Shown here: piece by piece, positions 23,040-33,912 of the stretch
Layout of the letters: each line of letters starts with the position of its first letter
How positions within the stretch are numbered: the first letter of the stretch is position 1
Origin: Epiperipatus broadwayi
Lineage: Eukaryota > Onychophora > Udeonychophora > Euonychophora > Peripatidae
Reading direction: 5' to 3'
Length of the DNA stretch: 64,000 nucleotides
Assembly: GCA_028023455.1 (NCBI GenBank)
Contig: JAQFVV010000958.1
Span: 84,692-148,691, forward strand
Position numbers and translations under genes: made by a program
Notes under the pieces: generated by a model
Seen by the model: the letters and a program-made list of their open reading frames with translations, nothing else
Told to the model about the DNA's origin: nothing
Database searches by the model: none

Positions 23040-23800
23040 AGTTCTAGGAATATGAAGCTGTGTATATATATATGCTGGCTTTGCAATTCACTGTGACTAG
23101 TTAAAGACTCTAAGTCCAACTACAGTGAATGTGTTTTAAAATAAATGATGACAAAGTCACAAATAATTATTTATATAACAGGAAGTAGTTGTAGACTAAA
23201 ATTGCTTAAAAGGCAATGAAGGATTAATAGGACATTTAAACTGTTATTTTGTTTGGTTTTATTTTTGACAAAATTATAATTTTAATGTATAAACCAAAAA
23301 GATTGTATTGATAAACATGAATTCCAAAGATATAGATTTCATTAAGGAAGGAATTTAATTTAAAAAAACAATTAAAGGAAAATTAATTAAGATGTAAGAT
23401 AACGGGGGGAAACTAAACAATAGCATTGGTCACTATTAATTAGTAAATGGAATGTAGAAAAGCAATTAAGAAGGCTATAAATAAAGAACATTCTGTTTGT
23501 GCTTTCTCTTACCCTTGCTGAAGCTCTTACTGAAGATTGCCATGAAGCTTCTGCGATAACTTATCTTGAACCATTATCCGTTGGTGTTTTACTTATCTGA
23601 AATTTTTTTTAAATGAATGGTGCTATAAAAATGCATGGGTAGACCTTTCTGTATCCACTCTCTCATCCATTCTTGGGCCAGAGTTGGAACAATGTAACCA
23701 GCTGGTGAATGTGGTGCCTGACAGATGCCTGCTATCTCTCTGTCAAGAACTACCAACAAAATGTGCTATGAACCTGGAAACTTAAAAAGACTTACCAACA
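23040..23800 (+). mobile_element. LTR-like repeat, copy 1 (partner at 60.69-61.48 kb)
   Basis: Shares ordered blocks with 60690-61480 in the same orientation: TATATATATGCTGGCTT, ATTCACTGTG, ACTAAG/TCTAAGTC, ACAGTGAATG, TTAAAATAAATAATGAC, AATTTAATTTA, GATAACGGGG/GATAACAGGG, GGCTATAAATAAAGAACATT, TTGCTGAAG, AAATGCATG and CATTCTTGGGCCAGAGT. The GGCTATAAATAAA block is a plausible TATA box in an LTR promoter. No coding sequence was seen in either copy. Confidence 0.65.
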
Positions 23801-24167
23801 ATGGATCATCAATATCTTGCTGTATGACCATATATCTTGCCACACATCTATAGTTATTAGTACCTTGAACTCTCACTTATCTTTTCACTTTCATTTAACT
23901 TGAAAATTGAATTTATTTCATTTTAAACTTTTAAATTGTATATGTATAGTTTTTGACTAATATAATCTAATATTTTAAATATTTTCATTATGTCATATTT
24001 GTGCATATAAAGCCAATTTTTTTAAATTTGTTTATTGTACACATAAAGTATCATTTTATTTAATCACCATCATACTTAGTAGAAATATATACTTTTATTT
24101 TCTTTTGTGAGAAAGAAATGAGTGATTTCTTTCAGTGCTCAAAGTTAAAAAATGGCATAATCCAAGC

Positions 24168-24169
<2 letters not shown>

Positions 24170-24236
<67 letters not shown>

Positions 24237-24250
24237 ATAAAACATTTATG
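24170..24250. repeat. TA array with palindromic core
   Basis: Two TA runs separated by ATAAATGTTTTA, and followed by TAAAACATTTAT, so the block can fold on itself. Confidence 0.9.
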
Positions 24251-25124
24251 GATAAAAGTTGAATAAAACCTTTTGATGATGGTTTAGTGTATGTAGATTA
24301 GGAAATATAATTTGAGTATCTTTTCTACATAGTTATACTTGTAATATGCTTTAAACGCATATAGGTGAAGTTAATAAAATTTTCAAAATAACGTTTAAGT
24401 GATACCTGGTTTGACATCATCATCAACAGCATCAACCTTAATTATATTTAATTAAGAAACTGATATTTGTATTATTATATTCCTTTATAATGCGAAGAAA
24501 ATAGAGTTGAAATGGATGACTCTTATGTTACATGAAGAGAATTTATTTATATGCACGGATTTATTTATCTGTCTTTGTTTTTATGACTTATAAACATAAT
24601 TCAAACTTACAACTATAATAAATGTATATATAATAAAATCAATTGTATAATGATTAAGATTATTAAAATATATATTTTAACACTTTATATGCGATTAATT
24701 ACATTTGACAAGTGTATCTTCAAATAAATGACAATTTAACATTTTTTTTAATTATTATTTTCGTAAGACAGGTAAATCATTAATCATAGCTATTCTATAT
24801 AATTGTTTGGATAATTGTTACGTTTTTATTTACCATTGTCAAACTCACTTTACACACAACTTTGACACCATCCACCTCAGATAAATATAATAATGATTAT
24901 TACTAATCATTTTCTAAATTAGAGATTATTTGTAGCACAGATATAAACTTTAAATCTCGGTTAAAAAATAATATATCTGATTTTATAATATTGTTTGGAT
25001 AAATGTATTCAGGCATTTTCATATATATTAATTAACTATTAATTATTTACAGTATAATCATAGAAATAAACACTAAAACATATGAAGTGTGGAGAATCCC
25101 TAATGAAAAAATTTGATCAGTAAT

Positions 25125-25518
25125 GAACGACTTTAGTTAACCCTTAAACCCCTTAATTTTTTTTTGGTTGTTTGGGGTAAAAACCAAATCTTTTTTTGGC
25201 CACCCCCCAAACAGAAAAAAAAACCTATTTGTTAAAAAAATTTGCCCATAATATTTTATTCAACTCACATACATTTTTTAAAAAATATATTACTTATTTT
25301 TTTTTTTGTTAAGGAAGGAGGAAGTTTTTTCAAAAATAAATTGCTATTTATTTATTATAAAATATATTCTATTTCGAAAAAAAAAAAGACGAGTTATTAA
25401 AAAAAAATGGGGGCGACAAAAAACTTTTTTTTCTATTTTTTTATGATGAAGAAAAAAATATTTTTTTTTAAAAAAAATTATTTTTTTTAAAATATCTTCT
25501 ATTTTTTTAGAAAAATAA

Positions 25519-25551
<33 letters not shown>

Positions 25552-25714
25552 TTTTTTTTTTATAAAATTATTTTTTTTTATTATTTTTAAATTGAATAAA
25601 ATAAAATCTTTTTTTTTTTTTTTTTTTTTTTTTTTGATTTGTTGTTTTTTTTTTTTTTTCTCTCTATTTGTTTTTTTTTGTCGGGGGGAGGGGGCGGCAG
25701 GGACATCATAGATT

Positions 25715-25766
<52 letters not shown>

Positions 25767-25827
25767 TAAACAAACCCCAAAAAAACAAAAAAACAAATAA
25801 AAAAAAAAAAGGAGAACGACTTTAGTT
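25125..25827. other. Homopolymer-rich anomalous block between 14-bp direct repeats
   Basis: Between two copies of GAACGACTTTAGTT (25125-25138 and 25814-25827) lies about 675 bp made almost only of long A and T runs with a few G and C runs (a CCCCCC run near 25205, a GGGGGGAGGGGGCGG-type stretch near 25683). Its texture is unlike any other AT-rich sequence in the window. It may be a poorly corrected assembly patch or a real insertion with a target duplication. No gene can be read in it. Confidence 0.8.
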
Positions 25828-27099
25828 GAAGAATATATTTAACTTGAAAGTGTGATCTTTAGTGGATTACTCAGCAAATTAAATAAAAGTGTTTTTTCAA
25901 GACCCTAATGCCTTCTGGGACATTTCATTGGTCAAAAGATCTCACAACTCCTGAATCTCTTTTTAAGTTTTAAGTGATGACATAGCGTAGCTACAAAATC
26001 TGTTTTCCAACTTATCAACATGTATATGTATTAAGACTTTTATGTAATATTCCTGAATAAAATTTATCTTAATAAAAAAAAGTGTTTTTTATAAAATGTT
26101 TTTGTATATATTTTTAAATGTTTGATTGATCACTCTTTATATTTTATGTTGTAACTAGTAATCAAGATATGTTAGTGTCATTAAAGTTTTGTGATAAAAA
26201 CTATATTGCATTATAACGTGTTGATTTAGAGATAGTACTGCAAAAATCTTAAGGAAAGAACCAGTCATCTTTTTACATTAATACACATTGTGTATACATA
26301 TTCTTAATAATTTGCTATATTTAGATTACACGTGCATTTGCACGGGTTACATGGTCAATTAATTACCTTTTGCTAATCCAAATAAATTTGCAAGTTAAAA
26401 AAATATTTGATTTAACATTTATTCATTTTTGATTTTTAACAGTGCTCTGACAGCCGAAAAACCCGAGACATATCTGCACTGTGTTTGTTTATAATTTCAA
26501 GTGGCCATAATTACCACCTATATTCTATTATACAGGTTAAATATTTTATTTTGTTTAAATATTCCATTAAAAAAGAATGGTCTGTTCAGATTCCTACTAA
26601 AAAATTCTTAGGAAGATGATGATTATCAAACTAGATAAATATTGGTTGAATCGTACCACTTATCAACTACTGAATGGAAGGCTAGTTGAGTTTTCTATGG
26701 TTCATGTATTTGAAATGATAATCCTAAGTTTGATTTAAATCTAAAAATAAAACATGATTTGCCCAAATATGAATGGAAAAGCATAATAGCCTGATGTGAT
26801 TTCTGAAAAAAAAAACTATCAGCAAATGAAAACAACATTCTAATAGCGCTAAATTGCAAAGTAAAAATTTATTACAAAGATACTAACTAAAATAATTATT
26901 CTTCAAATCTATAAACAAATCAAATTTTTATTTATAATTTCTTAAAAACTGGAAAACTATGGTTTACAACTATTAAATTTTATATAACACATATGGCAAA
27001 ATTTAAATGTTTAATTTTGTTCAATTCAACTTAATCTCTTCATATGGATTACTGTAATAAAAATTATAATTTAAAATTTCTTTAAAAAAGTTAAGTCAC

Positions 27100-27279
27100 C
27101 TTCACAAATGGGAGAGGTACTCCAATTACCATCTTCTTGACATCTGCTTATTTGTTCACCCAACAAGTTGAATCCGTTTGAGCAATAAAATTTTACTTCA
27201 CTCCCAACAAGAAAATTATTGGATAGCATGAAATATACACCATTCTGAATTCTTTTAGGTTTAGCACATGTAACATAAC
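27100..27279 (-). CDS. Exon: sushi/CCP module
   Basis: A 180-bp, 60-codon phase 1-1 exon. On the minus strand it runs from a TAATAAAG acceptor to a G|GTGACT donor. The module contains the four cysteines and the tryptophan of the complement control protein fold: V-T-C-A-K-P first, then V-K-F-Y-C-S-N-G-F-N-L-L-G (second cysteine), then R-C-Q-E-D-G-N-W (third cysteine with the conserved Trp), and P-I-C-E at the end. The length is right for a single CCP. Such modules mediate protein binding outside the cell. The acceptor lacks a strong pyrimidine tract, so the first two or three residues are the least certain part. Split codons give Ser upstream and Glu downstream. An EGF-CCP mix is found in proteins of the SVEP1 kind, but the gene cannot be named from this. 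Confidence 0.9.
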
Positions 27280-27671
27280 CTTTATTAGAATTACAACAAC
27301 AACAAAAAAAACAAACAACTTGAGTCAAATCTAAATTTATTATGTTATAAATATGATACTTATTAGAAATAAATAAATTGATACTAAAAAAAGCTAAGCA
27401 TTGAATTAAAGAGCAGAAGTACTTTTAATTCAACTAAATATAAATATTGAAAAAAAGTAATATAACTTGGTCTCAATGAACTTTTATTATTTATAACTCC
27501 AATTATGGCATTAATTGATACACATTATTACACTAAATAATATGATTCAAATTTTAGATTGTTTTTGCCCCGCAAAATAGTTGATCATTTATTTTATTCA
27601 TTTTATTTTAGCAAGATGTTTTTGTGCGGCATTGTTGTAACATATTACAAATATATTTATTGGTGTATCAG

Positions 27672-27911
27672 CATATTGAAACTTCACATCACATGACCAC
27701 CACCTCTTATGCTTGTGTATAACTGTTGTTAAAACAGGCAAAACTCACTATATATATTGCCACACACAACAAGCTAAAGTAATCAATGGATGCCAGAAGG
27801 CTTGTGCATAAAATCCCCATCTAGTGCCTACTCATCCAATATCCCCAGACTAGTTTCTGGTTTATGGCCTTCATCAGTGAGTTTTGCCTGTTTTAACATA
27901 TTGAAACTTCA
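27672..27911 (-). mobile_element. Family A ribozyme-bearing insertion with 15-bp target duplication
   Basis: CATATTGAAACTTCA is repeated at 27672-27686 and 27897-27911. The 210 bp between them hold a family A unit ending on the minus-strand side with a hammerhead-like core (27848-27877). A perfect 21-bp inverted repeat flanks the unit at 27728-27748 and 27877-27897 (ends GTTAAAACAGG and CCTGTTTTAAC). The left end, CATCACATGACCACC, resembles the sequence next to the ribozyme in the 32.7-kb copy read in the other direction. This suggests a truncated second unit in inverted orientation. Confidence 0.8.
27848..27877 (-). ncRNA. Hammerhead-like motif, family A
   Basis: Minus strand: CTGATGA, helix II of two pairs (GG with CC) inside an A-A mismatch, GAAAC, TA, GTC. 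Helix I pairs CTCA before the core with TGGG after the triplet (four pairs including one G-U). Conserved boxes are intact. Confidence 0.6.
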
Positions 27912-28679
27912 TAAAATATATCAGTTATTGAAAAAAAATTAAGATATATACATTTTCAAAGCAAATACAAATTATATTTTTTAAAATGTACACTTTCCAT
28001 TATTAATTTAAGCTTCTTTTTTTAAAAAAAAATAAAATACAATGAAAATTTTATTTTCCTTCATCATTATCTTATAGCATCAGCTTCCAATTGGTGGTAT
28101 GCATATCTTTAGAGATACAAGCTGGGCTGTTCAGGGGTACATAGAAAATAATCAATAAAGATGGAAAAAGAAATCTATAATTAAAATCTGTAAAAATTAG
28201 ATGGACTGCAGAACAAAATAAAAAAGAGATATCCAACATTTCAGAAGCAAAGATGTGTGTTAAAATTTGTTTAGAGACAATGAAACACTTTCCTAAAAAC
28301 AAAAAAAGGAATGTTTTTAGGATCTCCTAATTTATTCTCAACTTCTGTCCACAATGTGGACCAATACACATTTAATTCCTGCTTTTAAATCTTTAGTGTT
28401 TCTCTTGCTTACATTAACATATGATGATTGGTGAAGATGTAACTATGAACCCCTTTCCAAATCATTTCTCTTCCAATCATTATGTACAATTCACATATTT
28501 CTTCCATCCTCCTTCTAGAACAATGACATTACTGTGAAATTATGTTTGCAATAATGAGTCTTCCATTAATATCCATTTGCAATATTATAGAACTTCTCCA
28601 AATAGACAAATACATTAATAGCCAAATTTTATAAATAATCCAATTATTGACTGAGTTTAATTGTGATTATTTTTGAGTC

Positions 28680-28790
28680 CCCTCTTTTCTTCCTAAACTT
28701 AAGCTTGTGGTTAAGACCTGTAGAGGTCCCTACTATCGCATTTTTTGCACATTCTTGAGGTTACAGCCTTAGTAAATATTATTTAATGTT
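28680..28790 (+). repeat. Family G interspersed repeat
   Basis: Same blocks as at 49195: CCCCTCTTTTCTTCC, AAGCTTGTGGTTAAGACCTG, TAGAGGTCCCTAC, TTCTTGAGGTTACAGCCTTA, then GTAAATATTA. See the copy at 18805. Confidence 0.8.
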
Positions 28791-29202
28791 TAATGTAACT
28801 TCAATTATTATTATTAGTGATTTTTAATTGTTTTATTTATCCATAGGTGACAGAAACCATTAAAAACCAAAACTTGATGTAAATTATAATTTATTGTTAA
28901 CAGTGCCGGATTTAAAGCAATTGGCCCAATCGGGCCCTGCATCACCACCAAAATTAACAAAAAGTTATTTTTCAAAATTTAAAGCAAATTGCTTTTGACG
29001 ATGAAGGATAAATTATAAATTATTCAAATAATTAAAAATATATTTATTTTAAGCTCGCATTGATGGATGAGATTTATTATTGTGTTTATTATAATATATA
29101 TACATTATAATATAGAAAACAGATACCCGTAAGTGTCGTTTTTGACTAACATTTAATTAATCGAATAGTACTATCTTCTATCTCAATTATTATATTCTAT
29201 AT

Positions 29203-29577
29203 GTGACTTACTCGGAAGCTGATATAGATGGAAAAATGTTAGTTGAAGAAATGGAAGCTTTAAAATCTATCCTTCCATCAGAATTTTTTGAAAATCCATT
29301 TAAAATGTTCAAATTTTTATCAGAAAATGATAGAGCAATGGCATTTCCAAACTTGTTTATTGCTCTCCGAATATATTTAACAATTCCAGTGAGCATTGCT
29401 TCTGGAGAGAGATCATTTTCCAGGCTAAAACTAATAAAAAACTATCTGAGATCGACAATGAATCAGGATAGATTAAATAGTTTAGCAAATATGTTGATTG
29501 AAAGTGAAGAAGCAAGGAAATTGGATTTTCAAACTATTTTAGAAGAATTTACAGAACAAAAACTTAGAAATATGTAA
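29203..29577 (+). CDS. hAT transposase C-terminal dimerisation domain
   Basis: A 124-codon open frame inside the hAT element. The segment F-P-N-L-F-I-A-L-R-I-Y-L-T-I-P-V-S-I-A-S (residues about 48-67), then G-E-R-S-F-S-R-L-K-L-I-K-N-Y-L-R-S-T-M (about 68-86), then R-L-N-S-L-A-N (about 89-95), is the hAT family C-terminal dimerisation region. It is close to the version seen in zinc-finger MYM-type-1-like transposase relatives. Full hAT transposases are about 600-800 residues, so the BED zinc finger and most of the RNase H-like core are missing. The frame is clean, so the deletion derivative is fairly young, but it cannot cut DNA by itself. Confidence 0.9.
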   Translation: MTYSEADIDGKMLVEEMEALKSILPSEFFENPFKMFKFLSENDRAMAFPNLFIALRIYLTIPVSIASGERSFSRLKLIKNYLRSTMNQDRLNSLANMLIESEEARKLDFQTILEEFTEQKLRNM

Positions 29578-29701
29578 ATTCATATATTCATATTCAATGA
29601 TGTAAATTTATATTCAATAAAATGGAATTGTTTTTGTATTTTGTGCATTTTTATTTTTTAATGCATGTAAAAGTTTACCTATCTTATGATCCATGATATT
29701 T

Positions 29702-29702
29702 G

Positions 29703-29737
<35 letters not shown>
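29702..29737. repeat. TA array inside the hAT element
   Basis: Pure TA run of about 35 bp between the transposase remnant and the right end. Confidence 0.95.
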
Positions 29738-29740
<3 letters not shown>

Positions 29741-29934
29741 AACAAAAACAAGTTACTCACGTAACCTGCTATCACTTGTTATTTATATATATAATTTGCA
29801 TTTTATTTAAATATTTAATATATAGAGGGCCCCACAAAAAAAATCCAATCGGGCCTGGCACTTATTGGATCCGGCCCTGATTGTTAAATATTTCTCAATG
29901 TGTGGACAACTACAAGTACATCCATACAAAGCAA

Positions 29935-30123
29935 AAATAGAAAAGCAGGTGCCTCAGATACCACACACATAAAAGGCAATACTCTAAAGAGTATATTAAA
30001 TACAGATTTTCATTTGTAAAAAATGATAACTGTCTTAAATCTATGTGTGTGATTTGTGGAGAAGTATTATCCAACAATTGCACAAAATCCTATCTACTTA
30101 TGTGACATTTACAAACAAAGCAT

Positions 30124-30220
<97 letters not shown>

Positions 30221-31735
30221 CAAAAAATACATTATTTTCAGCACATACAAAAACATCCAAATATAACTTCATACTTTACATAAACAAGAAAGACAATGCA
30301 AATGTAATTGTTTCTTACTGTATTGTTTATTTCCCAACTAAATGTAGTAAAAACCACATCACAGTTGATGATTTAATTTCTCCCTGTATTAACTATGCAG
30401 TTTTTTATATGTTTAAGAAAGAACATATCCACAAAATCAATTCTATTTTTTTTTGAACAATGCAATGTCTTGAAAAATTCAGCACATAGAATTAAAAAGA
30501 GTATTTCTTTCATCCAGGTCAGTGAAAGTACAGATGCAGATGGTTCATCTATTTTGTTAATCATTATGAGATACTTAACAGAAAAGAAAATTAAGAAAAA
30601 CTTGCTGCTTTGTTACTATTAACAGAAGGTATTACAAAAGAAGAGATTTTTAATATGATTGAATACTATTTTACTGAAAATGGCATTAGGTGATCAAACT
30701 GTTATGGTATATGTAATGATAACTACCAATAATATATCTGGTTACTTTACAGGCCTATGCAGTTGAGTTAGGGAAATAGCTTACCAGGTGCCATAAAACC
30801 ACTGCTACATAAATCTTGCATTCAAACTCCTTTCTAGTGAATTGAAACACATTCTTGATAAGGCTGTAAAAGTTGCAAATTTCATTTAAATCACAATCAC
30901 AAAACTTCACATCATTTAAAATGTTGTGTAAAGAAATGAGTACCTTTTGCAGCACATCACTACTATATGCAGAGGTAAGATAGTTATCTCATAATAAAGT
31001 ATTTATATGGCTATTTGAACTTATAAATGAAGTCCAGATTTTGTTGAAAACTATTCTTTGTATCTTGCTCCAAAGCTTCATAATATTGAATGACTTCAAA
31101 GTTTTGCATATTTATCAGATATTTTTCTAAAAATAACAGACTGAACTTGTTATCTTAAAACAGCTCAATCTCTGTATTTTAAGTAATAGACAAAGTTACA
31201 CTAATGATTAAAAAACACAACTTTTGGAAAACATGTATTGAAAAAGGTGATTTTTAGGTTTTGAAATTCTGTACTTCTTATTTGAAAACAATTTGCATCT
31301 ATCCCAAAATATGAAAAAAAAAATATTGTAAGTCCCTTGGAAGGTTTCAAAGTGTCTTTTTTACAAGTATTCTCTCATCAAGAAAAAGAAACAACTGGGT
31401 TGGAAATCCTTTCAATAAAGAATTCTTCCAGGATGTTAAACTATATATTAAGAAAAAAATCAGCAGTTAATTGAAATTTTAATCACTTGTTTTTAAATTC
31501 TGATTTTAAAAGAAAACATCTTATTACTTTTCTGGATAGATATCAGTGAAGAATATCAACAGCTTATGGGAAAGCACTCAATTACCTCTTGCAATATACT
31601 ATTACTGAATTAATGAAGAGAGCCGTTTCTTCTTACGTCATTAAAAATAAGTACAGCAACAAGCATAATGCAAGGACAGATTTAAGATTGTATCATATCT
31701 TTTGAGATTCATTTCAAAAAAATAAAGGCATCTAA
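29935..31735 (+). pseudogene. ZBED5/SCAND3-like hAT transposase pseudogene
   Basis: A second hAT-derived gene, much older than its neighbour. A BED-type zinc finger start is visible at about 29975-30115: Y-S-K-E-Y-I-K-Y-R-F-S-F, then M-C-V-I-C-G-E-V-L-S-N (the zinc Cys pair), then H-L-Q-T-K-H. A TA array (30126-30218) interrupts it. Further on come the A-D-G-S-S-I-L-L-I-I-M-R-Y block (about 30535-30575), F-E-N-N-L-H-L-S-Q-N-M-K (about 31285-31315), and near 31590-31685 a degraded L-P-F-A-T-type C-terminal block ending V-I-K-N-K-Y and A-R-T-D-L-R-L. Stops and frameshifts are frequent. No terminal inverted repeats were identified. Confidence 0.8.
30126..30218. repeat. TA dinucleotide array, about 92 bp
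   Basis: Pure TA expansion within the ZBED-like pseudogene. Confidence 0.98.
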
Positions 31736-32111
31736 GTAATAAGCTTAACGATACCATTAATAATGTTTCAACTGGCTAGTGATCGGTGTAACAATTATTA
31801 CAGGCTTTTTATATAAATAAATATTATTAAATTAAAAATTTGTTAAATACTTGATCATAAATATTAAATATAAATCTATATTTATTTATGTATTATGAAT
31901 ATTATAAAGTTAAATCTGTGATTTTTTTTACTTTAGTTCCATGATTTTTCTTTCTCAACTCATTACCTCATTTCTAATATTTTATATTAAAATAGAAAAT
32001 ACAAATTATAAAATTGGATTAAAGCAGTACATAAGTTTGAAAAGATTGGGAAACACTGTACTGTAGTAATAAAATGAAAGGAAAAAATCATTCTTATAAA
32101 CAAAAAGTCAA

Positions 32112-32200
32112 TTGTTTTTTTTTCTCATGTGAACCCGCCAACCCGGAACAACCGCCTGCAAAGCAGCCGTCGCTGACCTCTCGACCACCAATGCTTTTGG
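32112..32200 (-). mobile_element. tRNA-derived SINE, copy 2 (deleted)
   Basis: Minus strand: GTCGAGAGGTCAGCGACGGC, anticodon-arm remnant, GGCGGTTGTTCCGGGTTGGC, GGGTTC, then CATGAG and an A-rich tail. The B-box distal part and the ATGCTATGACA segment seen in the other copies are deleted. Confidence 0.75.
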
Positions 32201-32731
32201 AACTGTGACAAAAAAATAGATATTTATCCCTTCCCTCAATATATATATATATATTAAAAATTTGTGTTTTTCAACTGTTAGTTTATTGATAGTACCAAAT
32301 TATTAAAAAATATTGAATTGTCCGCAAATGCTTTAATTTATATAACTTTTTTGGCGAATGGAAGCAATAATAAAAATTTCATTAAATTTTAAGTATGTTT
32401 ATTTATTTATTAGTTGACATAGTTAGTAAGTTAAAGTACATATGTTGTATAAAACGTAAACGAATATAACTTATTATTGACAAGTACTTTATGAAAAAAC
32501 ATTACTGATTCATAACAAAAAATAATAATACCGTTTTAAATTATAAAAATAAGTGTTTTGTTAAAATGCTAATACAGTAAATAAGATATTTAATTTAATT
32601 ATTTGTAAGGAAAATGTTAATTTTATTAATTTAAACAAAAAACAATGTGGGAGTTCTTGAAATGATAGTATACCCTTTCATAATATTCTATGTAATTCTC
32701 AAAACCAGTGAAAATATTTAATAAAATTGTG

Positions 32732-32932
32732 CATAAATTAAATTTAACAGGCAAAAAACTCTCCATATAGTAGTGCCACCTTGTGCTAACCAGAATAATC
32801 AATGGATGCCAGAAGGCTTGTGCATAAAATCCCTATCTAGTGCCTACTCATCCAATATCTCCAGACTAGTTTCTGGCTTGTGGCCTTCGTCAGTGATCAT
32901 GTGATGTTTAGTAGTTTAACATAAATTAAATT
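32732..32932 (-). mobile_element. Family A ribozyme-bearing insertion with 13-bp target duplication
   Basis: CATAAATTAAATT occurs at 32732-32744 and 32920-32932. The 175 bp between them start TAACAGGCAAAAAACTC, run through the family A landmarks CTCCATATAG, AATAATCAATGGATG, CTATCTAGTGCCTA, and end with the ribozyme core and CATGTGATG. It is the shortest complete-looking unit and shows that a single unit can insert as such. Confidence 0.82.
32864..32893 (-). ncRNA. Hammerhead-like motif, family A (best helix II)
   Basis: Minus strand: CTGACGA, helix II GGC/GCC with CACAA loop (A-A mismatch at its base), GAAAC, TA, GTC. Helix I has about three pairs. It differs from the other copies in position 7 (C instead of T), which is the variable position of the CUGANGA box. 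Confidence 0.62.
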
Positions 32933-33533
32933 GTTATAAAAATTCCATCACTGAAATGTAATATATTGAAGGCAATATTAATACTATATATTCAGGAAAA
33001 ACTTTGAAACTATATTCTAGATGCATTTTGTTTTTGAGCATACTTATTAAAAGCAACAGTTAGATTAATTAAAGAAAATGTTAATCCAATTATGAACAGA
33101 AATATAAAATTGTTTTTTTTAAGTTTACATGTACCAAAGTAAAATTGATTGAATGGTATTTAATTTTCTGTTTTGGTCGTGTCTCCATTGTTAATGAACC
33201 AATGACAGAAAATGTAAAATTAAAAAGACCTGGTTTATTAAGAATGAAAAATTTTAAGGTAAACAATAAAGTATAACAGATTTCAACTAAATGCAATTTG
33301 GAACATGATTATTTAAAAGAAATGTTTTGTATTTTCCATTTGCAGTTTATTGATTCCAACAGTTTTTTTTAGATAATATAACTTTTGCTTCTGACAAAGG
33401 TATTCAGCCCACTATATTATTTAAAAAAATTTCTCTAAATATTCTGTTGTAATATTGCCATTAATATATAAATTTGAATTATGGAAAAAAGTTTTATCTT
33501 GATTACAATTTAAAAATTATACAAGTTGCTAAT

Positions 33534-33596
33534 AATTATAAATTTTATTAAACGCATTATTATATTAAGTAAATGCGTTTAATAAAATTTATAATT
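33534..33596. repeat. Perfect 24-bp inverted repeat, 15-bp loop
   Basis: Left arm 33534-33557 ends ATTAAACGCAT; right arm 33573-33596 begins ATGCGTTTAAT. No mismatch over 24 bp. This may be a small palindromic MITE or a recent inversion by template switching. Confidence 0.92.
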
Positions 33597-33794
33597 ACAA
33601 CTTTAAATTATCGTAATAGATTTCTTACTATAAGATCTTTCCATTGACTCGTTGTAAATCATAAGATTTCGAAAGTATTAATGTGTAATAAGATTTGCGG
33701 ATTTAATTAGTGAAGTATTGAATAGCTTCACACTCTTAGATCTAACCACTTCAGCTTCACCTATTCATATATAAAAGTAGGTTGAAGTAAAGAA

Positions 33795-33912
33795 AGTTTT
33801 CCTTCTTTTTTTTCTTCCTAGCGTAAGCTTGTGGCTAAAACCTGTAGAGGTACCTACCTTCGAATTTTTCAGACGCTTATTCCTAAAGGTTACAGCTTTA
33901 GCAAATATTACA
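33795..33912 (+). repeat. Family G interspersed repeat
   Basis: CTTCTTTTTTTTCTTCC, AAGCTTGTGGCTAAAACCTG, TAGAGGTACC, AAGGTTACAGCTTTAGC, AAATATTA. More diverged than the copies at 28680 and 49195. Confidence 0.75.

Larger units (their letters stand above)
28893..29887 (+). mobile_element. Short hAT-family DNA transposon with 8-bp target duplication
   Basis: ATTGTTAA flanks the element on both sides (28893-28900 and 29880-29887). The element itself is 28901-29879. Its ends are inverted: CAGTGCCGGAT at the left, and a right end whose reverse complement reads CAGGGCCGGAT. An inner GCCCGATTGG-type block is also repeated in inverted form. The 8-bp duplication and CAG-GCCGGAT-like ends are typical of the hAT superfamily. 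Only the C-terminal transposase domain is left (29203-29577), so it is an internally deleted copy. Confidence 0.93.

Noticed and set aside
25507-25788. Lys-rich open frame on the minus strand
   Set aside because: It results from poly-T runs in the anomalous homopolymer block.
26325-26350. CACGTGCATTTGCACGGG palindrome-like sequence as a MITE end
   Set aside because: I found no inverted partner or target duplication nearby.
30045-30272. Open frames with Tyr-Ile repeats on both strands
   Set aside because: Product of the TA array; the true signal on the plus strand is the ZBED-like zinc finger just before it.
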